NCBI RefSeq assembly: GCF_009931655.1
Contig: NZ_CP047984.1
Span: 62,001-126,000, forward strand
DNA length: 64,000 nt
From: Pontibacter russatus
GTDB taxonomy: Bacteria; Bacteroidota; Bacteroidia; Cytophagales; Hymenobacteraceae
Direction: 5' to 3'
Under the pieces are notes generated by a model that saw only the letters and a program-made list of their open reading frames with translations, searched no databases and was not told the DNA's origin. Shown piece by piece: positions 60,100 to 64,000 of the stretch. The position numbers were made by a program, and so were the translations under genes. The stretch's first letter is position 1, and every line of letters begins with the position of its first letter.

Positions 60100-60458
60100 T
60101 ATATAAAGTGAACTTGGGAATTATTCTGCATAAGCTTTGAGCGGCTGTACATCCCTACGGCCTCACGTCTTCTAAATTCTATGGAAACAGTGGTGCTCTC
60201 AGGTCGAGAGGTCTCCCCGACATGCTTCGGGGAAAACTAATTTCCCCTCGGAGCTGTGTAAAGAAGATGCCGGGGGTGGGGCCCCTCTATGCGCTCTGCT
60301 CCAGCTGCCACTTTCGTGGCACCGCAACATTTACAAGGCGCCTCAGGTGAAAACTGGAAACAGTTTAGCCTTGAACTTCAGAGATTTGTATAAAAAAGTA
60401 GTGTATTGATTATCAGTAGTTTAAATGTTAATAAATTTCCGAGGCTACGGTATATATA
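60100..60458 (+). repeat. MITE-like element copy 2, 359 bp
   Basis: Left end 60100-60125 matches the left end of copy 1 (19331-19357); right end 60430-60458 is a degenerate inverted copy (AATAAATTTCCGAGGCTACG...). The interior is collinear with copy 1, for example GTGGTGCTCTCAGGTCGAGAG, CAACATTTACAAGGCGCCTC and CTCAGGTGAAAACTGGAAAC. It sits 31 bp after the glnN terminator. Noncoding. Confidence 0.65.
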
Positions 60459-60507
60459 AGCAACCTCACTCGCAGCCAAAAATGGCCCATAGCTTCAGAG
60501 AACCAAC

Positions 60508-60873
60508 TCACTTTCTGAACTGGTGTGCAACCTCTCCGGCTACTTTTGCCAGTATCAGGGGTAGCAGCACCATCACGAGGCCAACGGCAAACACCTTGCG
60601 GAGGCCCAGCTTTATTATCAGTTTTGCCACCAGGTTACCGCGCAGTTCCTCCAGCAGAAATTTACCCGCTTTCGTCATGGGTTTGCCCCGCAGGACCTCC
60701 CGCACCGTTTCCCAGTTTCCTCTTTCCATCTGCCGCCTCAGGAATTCTGTAACGGTGTCCGTCATGACGGAGGACGCCTCCTGCAGCTGCGCCTGCCGCA
60801 AATGGCTCCATCGGGCAAAGGCCCGCATTTTGGCTGGCGCATCTTTCGGAATAAAAGTGTGCATGTGTATCAT
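60508..60873 (-). CDS. Hypothetical protein with C-terminal membrane helix
   Basis: About 121 residues from ATG 60873 (60864 and 60930 are also possible). The N-terminal half is charged and helical (MTDTVTEFLRRQMERGNWET), followed by LRGNLVAKLIIKLGLRKVFA and a hydrophobic stretch VGLVMVLLPLILAKVAGEVA that could span the membrane. No family recognised. The frame on the opposite strand (60425-60889) has no recognisable domain and I prefer this one. It neighbours the MITE-like element. Confidence 0.55.
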   Translation of the reverse strand: MIHMHTFIPKDAPAKMRAFARWSHLRQAQLQEASSVMTDTVTEFLRRQMERGNWETVREVLRGKPMTKAGKFLLEELRGNLVAKLIIKLGLRKVFAVGLVMVLLPLILAKVAGEVAHQFRK

Positions 60874-60930
60874 GGCTATATATACGTGATTTGCTACGGA
60901 ATTGTCGGGCCTTGCCCACTGGTGCAGCAT

Positions 60931-61198
60931 AGGTACTGCAGCCTTCGACCCATTTAGGCCCTGTTATTTTATCCAGCGAGCAGGTATATATAAATCAATT
61001 TCCTGAAATTTCAAAGCGTGGCTTTCATTGAATTGCACCCTTGCATGCTTCTGTATGGCCTGATGATCCCTTCTGCATATAAAACCATCTTCTGGCTTTG
61101 TTTCACATTCAGATATAAGGTGCTAATTTTACGGAGCCGGCCACTGAACAAAGCGGGCGCAACTTTAGTTGAAGTTATAAGCTGATGCTTATTCCCTT
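60931..61198. other. Intergenic region between the hypothetical gene and ispG
   Basis: 268 bp between divergent genes. TTG at 61098-61100 and TAATTTTA at 61124-61131 are a weak promoter for ispG (spacing 23 bp). No RNA gene seen. Confidence 0.35.
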
Positions 61199-63172
61199 AT
61201 GAACAAAACCTATTGCCCCAGCCTTACAACGTACCAGCGCCGCAAAACGCGCGTGGTCAACATCGGCGGCCTGCCCCTGGGCGGCGATTACCCCATCCGG
61301 GTGCAGTCGATGACGACCGTGGACACCATGGATACCCTTGGCTCGGTGGAGCAGTGCATCCGCATGATTGAGGCGGGCTGCGAGTATATACGCATCACGG
61401 CCCCGAGCATCAAAGAGGCCGAGAACCTCCGCAACATCAAGGCGGAGCTGGCCAGGCGCGGGTACAGGGTGCCGCTTATCGCTGACATCCACTTCACCCC
61501 GAATGCTGCCGAAGTGGCGGCTCGCATTGTGGAGAAGGTGCGCGTGAACCCCGGCAACTATGCCGATAAGAAGAAGTTTGAAGTAATCGAGTACAACGAT
61601 ACCACGTACCAGGCCGAGCTGGACCGCATCCGGGAGCGCTTTGTGCCGCTGGTGCGCATCTGCAAAGAGCACGGCACCGCCATGCGCATCGGCACCAACC
61701 ACGGCTCGCTCTCCGACCGCATCCTGAGCCGCTACGGCGACACGCCCTTGGGCATGGTGGAGAGCGCCCTGGAGTTTCTGCGCATCTGCGAGGACGAGCA
61801 ATATTATGATATCGTCATTTCCATGAAAGCCTCCAACACACAGGTAATGGTGCAGGCCTACCGCCTGCTGGTGCAAAAGCTGGAGGAGGAGGGCCTGCAG
61901 CCCTACCCGCTGCACTTGGGCGTGACGGAGGCGGGCGAGGCCGAGGACGGTCGTATCAAATCGGCGGTAGGCATCGGCACTCTGCTGGAAGATGGATTAG
62001 GCGACACCGTGCGCGTGTCGCTGACGGAGGCCCCGGAGGCAGAAGCGCCTGTGGCTAAAGCCCTGATTGACCGCTATACCCACCGTGCGGAGAAGGCGCA
62101 GCCGATGAAGCCCGTCTGCAACGTTCCGATTAACCCGTTTCAGTACCACCGCCGCGAAACGGCCGAGGTCGAAAATATAGGCGGCCAGAACGTGCCGCGT
62201 GTCGTAGCGGATCTGAGCCGGCTGAGCGATATAAAGTATGCTGACCTGAAATGCGTGGGGCACCTGTACTCCATGCTGCTCGACAAGTTCAACATGAACG
62301 ACCTCGGCGCTGACTATATCTATACCGGCGACCATCCCATCACCTTTATGCTGCCGAACGGGCTGAAGGAGATCGTGAACTATATACCCTGGCAGCTGGC
62401 GGAGCAGCAGAAAGACCGCCATCCCTTGCTCACGGCGAAGCAATACCTCTCTGCTACGGCACTGCACCCGGTCCTGAACTTTGTGGAGGCCTCCATCGGG
62501 GATTTGTCTGACGAGCTGGTCCAGCGCCTGAAGCAGGACACGTCGGTGGTGCTGCTGCTGCAAACAAGCAACGAGCACGCCATGCCTGAGTTACGCAAGT
62601 GTTTCTTCCGGCTGATGAACAACGGCGTGCAGACGCCCTGCATCATCAAACGGGCCTATGGCCAGCTCTCACCGGATGAGGTGCAGCTGTATGCCGCCAC
62701 CGACGTAGGCGGCTTGCTGATAGACGGACTGGGAGACGGGGTGTTCCTGAGTACGGAGCTGTTGCCGGAGCAGGACAAGGCAGACTGGGTATATACCATT
62801 GAGCAGCTGAACAACCTGAGCTTCGGCATACTGCAGGCGGCCCGCACGCGCATGAGCAAAACGGAATACATCAGTTGCCCCAGCTGTGGCCGCACACTCT
62901 TCGATCTGCAGGAAACGACGGCGATGATCCGGAAGCGCACCGACCACCTGAAAGGCGTGAAGATCGGCATCATGGGCTGCATCGTGAACGGCCCTGGCGA
63001 GATGGCCGACGCCGACTATGGCTACGTGGGCGTGGGCAAGGACAAAATTGCGCTGTACCGCGGCCAGAAGGTGATCAAGAAGGCAGTGCCAGCCGACCGT
63101 GCCGTGGATGAGCTTATTAACCTTATCCGCGAGGACGACAGATGGATCGAGCCGGTGCGACTGGAGGAGTAG
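61199..63172 (+). CDS. ispG: (E)-4-hydroxy-3-methylbut-2-enyl-diphosphate synthase (long form)
   Basis: 657 residues. The N-terminal TIM barrel begins at RRKTRVVNIGGLPLGGDYPI, includes IRVQSMTTVDTMD; a middle insertion of about 250 residues, absent in E. coli IspG (372 aa), is characteristic of Bacteroidota and Chlamydia. The 4Fe-4S cluster ligands are in ISCPSCGRTLFD (about 558-569) and MGCIVNGPGEM (about 592-602). It converts MEcPP to HMBPP in the MEP isoprenoid pathway. Followed by a 231-bp AT-rich gap. Confidence 0.97.
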   Translation: MNKTYCPSLTTYQRRKTRVVNIGGLPLGGDYPIRVQSMTTVDTMDTLGSVEQCIRMIEAGCEYIRITAPSIKEAENLRNIKAELARRGYRVPLIADIHFTPNAAEVAARIVEKVRVNPGNYADKKKFEVIEYNDTTYQAELDRIRERFVPLVRICKEHGTAMRIGTNHGSLSDRILSRYGDTPLGMVESALEFLRICEDEQYYDIVISMKASNTQVMVQAYRLLVQKLEEEGLQPYPLHLGVTEAGEAEDGRIKSAVGIGTLLEDGLGDTVRVSLTEAPEAEAPVAKALIDRYTHRAEKAQPMKPVCNVPINPFQYHRRETAEVENIGGQNVPRVVADLSRLSDIKYADLKCVGHLYSMLLDKFNMNDLGADYIYTGDHPITFMLPNGLKEIVNYIPWQLAEQQKDRHPLLTAKQYLSATALHPVLNFVEASIGDLSDELVQRLKQDTSVVLLLQTSNEHAMPELRKCFFRLMNNGVQTPCIIKRAYGQLSPDEVQLYAATDVGGLLIDGLGDGVFLSTELLPEQDKADWVYTIEQLNNLSFGILQAARTRMSKTEYISCPSCGRTLFDLQETTAMIRKRTDHLKGVKIGIMGCIVNGPGEMADADYGYVGVGKDKIALYRGQKVIKKAVPADRAVDELINLIREDDRWIEPVRLEE

Positions 63173-63403
63173 GCAGCTATATATAATATAATTTATAGCC
63201 ACGGCTTTGTGTTTTGTTAGTGGCATTTGTATATTATACCTGCTAAGCAAGCTGCCTTTTGCAAGTTTACATTATGCAGTATTAAGGTGACTTAAAACAA
63301 AGAGCCGCTGTAGAAAATCTTTTTTCCGTAAAGGATGTTTAACTAAAATGCCGGGGGCAGCTTATATATGCTGCCGACCATCCACCGCAATTGTTACAAC
63401 TAT
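63173..63403. other. Intergenic region after ispG
   Basis: 231 bp with TATATAATATAATTTATA near 63,179 and no clear terminator or RNA gene. Confidence 0.35.
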
Positions 63404-63568
63404 ATGAAAGGCCTATTCGATTTTTCTGAGGTGCTCACCTACTTCTTCCGCAAAAAAGACCCTAACCGAAGGACGAACTTCAACCTGCGCACCATGCACA
63501 CCATCAATAAGATATCAATGCTGATGTTTCTGGCCGGGGTGGTGTATTTCATCATCAAGCACTTGTAA
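63404..63568 (+). CDS. DUF6728-like small membrane protein
   Basis: 54 residues from ATG 63404 (an upstream ATG at 63368 would add 12 non-conserved residues). The sequence contains YFFRKKDPNRRTNFNLRTMH, which I recall from a small Bacteroidota family (DUF6728), followed by one hydrophobic helix (SMLMFLAGVVYFIIKHL) at the C-terminus. Probably a single-pass inner-membrane protein. Function unknown. It ends 8 bp before the MmcQ/YjbR gene, likely the same transcript. Confidence 0.7.
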   Translation: MKGLFDFSEVLTYFFRKKDPNRRTNFNLRTMHTINKISMLMFLAGVVYFIIKHL

Positions 63569-63576
63569 AGCATCCC

Positions 63577-63936
63577 GTGAACATTGAGGATTTCAGGGCT
63601 CACTGCCTGTCTAAGCCTGGCGTGACCGAGGAACTGCCTTTTGGGCCCGACACGCTGGTGTTTAAGGTAGCCGGAAAGATGTTTGCCCTTTGCAGCATCT
63701 CTGACTATGGCAGCGGCGTTGCCCTGAAGTGCGATCCGGAGCAGGCGGTAGAGTTTCGCGAAAAATACCCGCAGGTAAAGCCCGGATACCATTTGAGCAA
63801 AGTTCATTGGAACACCGTGCTTCCCGAAGCGGGGCTGCCTGATCCTTTTCTGCAACAATGGATAGATGACTCTTACAGATTGGTTACAGCCAAACTCACC
63901 CGGAAGCAGCGCCAGGCCATCGGCGGCTCCTGCTAA
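63577..63936 (+). CDS. MmcQ/YjbR family DNA-binding protein
   Basis: 119 residues from GTG 63577. Family motifs are KPGVTEELPFGPDTLVFKVA, GKMFAL, ALKCDPEQAVEFREKYPQVK and PGYHLSKVHWNTV. The CyaY-like fold is thought to bind DNA, but the role in the cell is not established. It is followed by a small terminator and lies 8 bp after the DUF6728-like gene. Confidence 0.9.
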   Translation: MNIEDFRAHCLSKPGVTEELPFGPDTLVFKVAGKMFALCSISDYGSGVALKCDPEQAVEFREKYPQVKPGYHLSKVHWNTVLPEAGLPDPFLQQWIDDSYRLVTAKLTRKQRQAIGGSC

Positions 63937-63945
63937 TTTTCTTAC

Positions 63946-63967
63946 GCCACCTCCGGGTGGCATTTTT
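63946..63967 (+). terminator. Terminator after the MmcQ/YjbR gene
   Basis: GCCACC (63946-63951), loop TCCG, GGTGGC (63956-63961), then ATTTTT. Confidence 0.8.
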
Positions 63968-64000
63968 ATTGGCGGCATGCGCGAGGAAGAATGTTTTTCT

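Noticed and set aside
60425..60889. 154-codon frame on the + strand over the 60508 hypothetical gene
   Set aside because: The frame starts inside the right end of the MITE-like element and has a Ser/Arg/Pro-rich shadow composition, whereas the minus-strand frame has a plausible helix and charge pattern.

Overview
The window looks like chromosomal DNA of a Bacteroidota member, most likely order Cytophagales and plausibly Hymenobacteraceae (Pontibacter-like). Signs of this are promoters of the TAnnTTTG type, glutamine synthetase III, a long-form IspG, a Bacteroidota-type putative porin, a DUF4159 protein, a receiver-less NtrC-type regulator overlapping an LptE-like gene beside miaB, and very few Shine-Dalgarno sequences. 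The placement is inferred from gene content; no 16S rRNA gene is present.

Layout. (1) 1-19,100, all on the + strand, is a surface-polysaccharide locus. It starts with the C-terminal end of a Wzt-like ABC-transporter ATPase and continues with a dense, often overlapping run of GT2, GT4 and GT11 glycosyltransferases, an O-antigen ligase/polymerase split by a frameshift, an AsnB-like amidotransferase, a WcaF-like acetyltransferase, and a TviB/WbpA-type nucleotide-sugar dehydrogenase after a gap. About the first 7.5 kb is strikingly AT-rich and the rest is much more GC-rich, so the left part looks imported. (2) 19,100-20,300 holds a MITE-like element and two identical tRNA-Asp genes. (3) 20,300-24,500 (+): accA, an MBL-fold hydrolase, a patatin-like lipase, an outer-membrane barrel and a PlsC-like acyltransferase. 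(4) 24,650-30,950: smc, a small membrane protein, DUF4159 and rsmE. (5) 31,500-34,050 (+): a POT peptide transporter and a lipoprotein. (6) 34,160-46,280 (-): groEL, groES, secG, a low-complexity protein, lptE, a sigma-54 enhancer-binding protein and miaB, then pabB, a TPR protein, a zinc-ribbon coiled-coil protein and nif3. (7) 46,350-64,000: lpxK, porin, miaE, a secreted protein often misnamed asparagine synthetase B, an ABC permease, a small Cys-rich membrane protein, ompH, mtaB, an LTA-synthase-like phosphotransferase, glnN, a hypothetical gene, ispG, a DUF6728-like gene and an MmcQ/YjbR gene.

Themes. Envelope biogenesis dominates: glycan assembly, LpxK, LptE, OmpH, porins, SecG, PlsC and the LTA-synthase-like enzyme. 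tRNA A37 modification is represented by miaB, miaE and mtaB. Most convergent gene pairs are separated by long, nearly perfect hairpins.

The least expected signals are not protein-coding: a roughly tenfold excess (hand count) of the palindrome TATATA inside GC-rich genes; a ~360-bp element with terminal inverted repeats present at 19.3 and 60.1 kb, with paired positions that appear to covary; intergenic stretches built from locus-specific short quasi-repeats mirrored as inverted arms; and a sigma-54-like promoter with TGTCAG repeats upstream of groESL.
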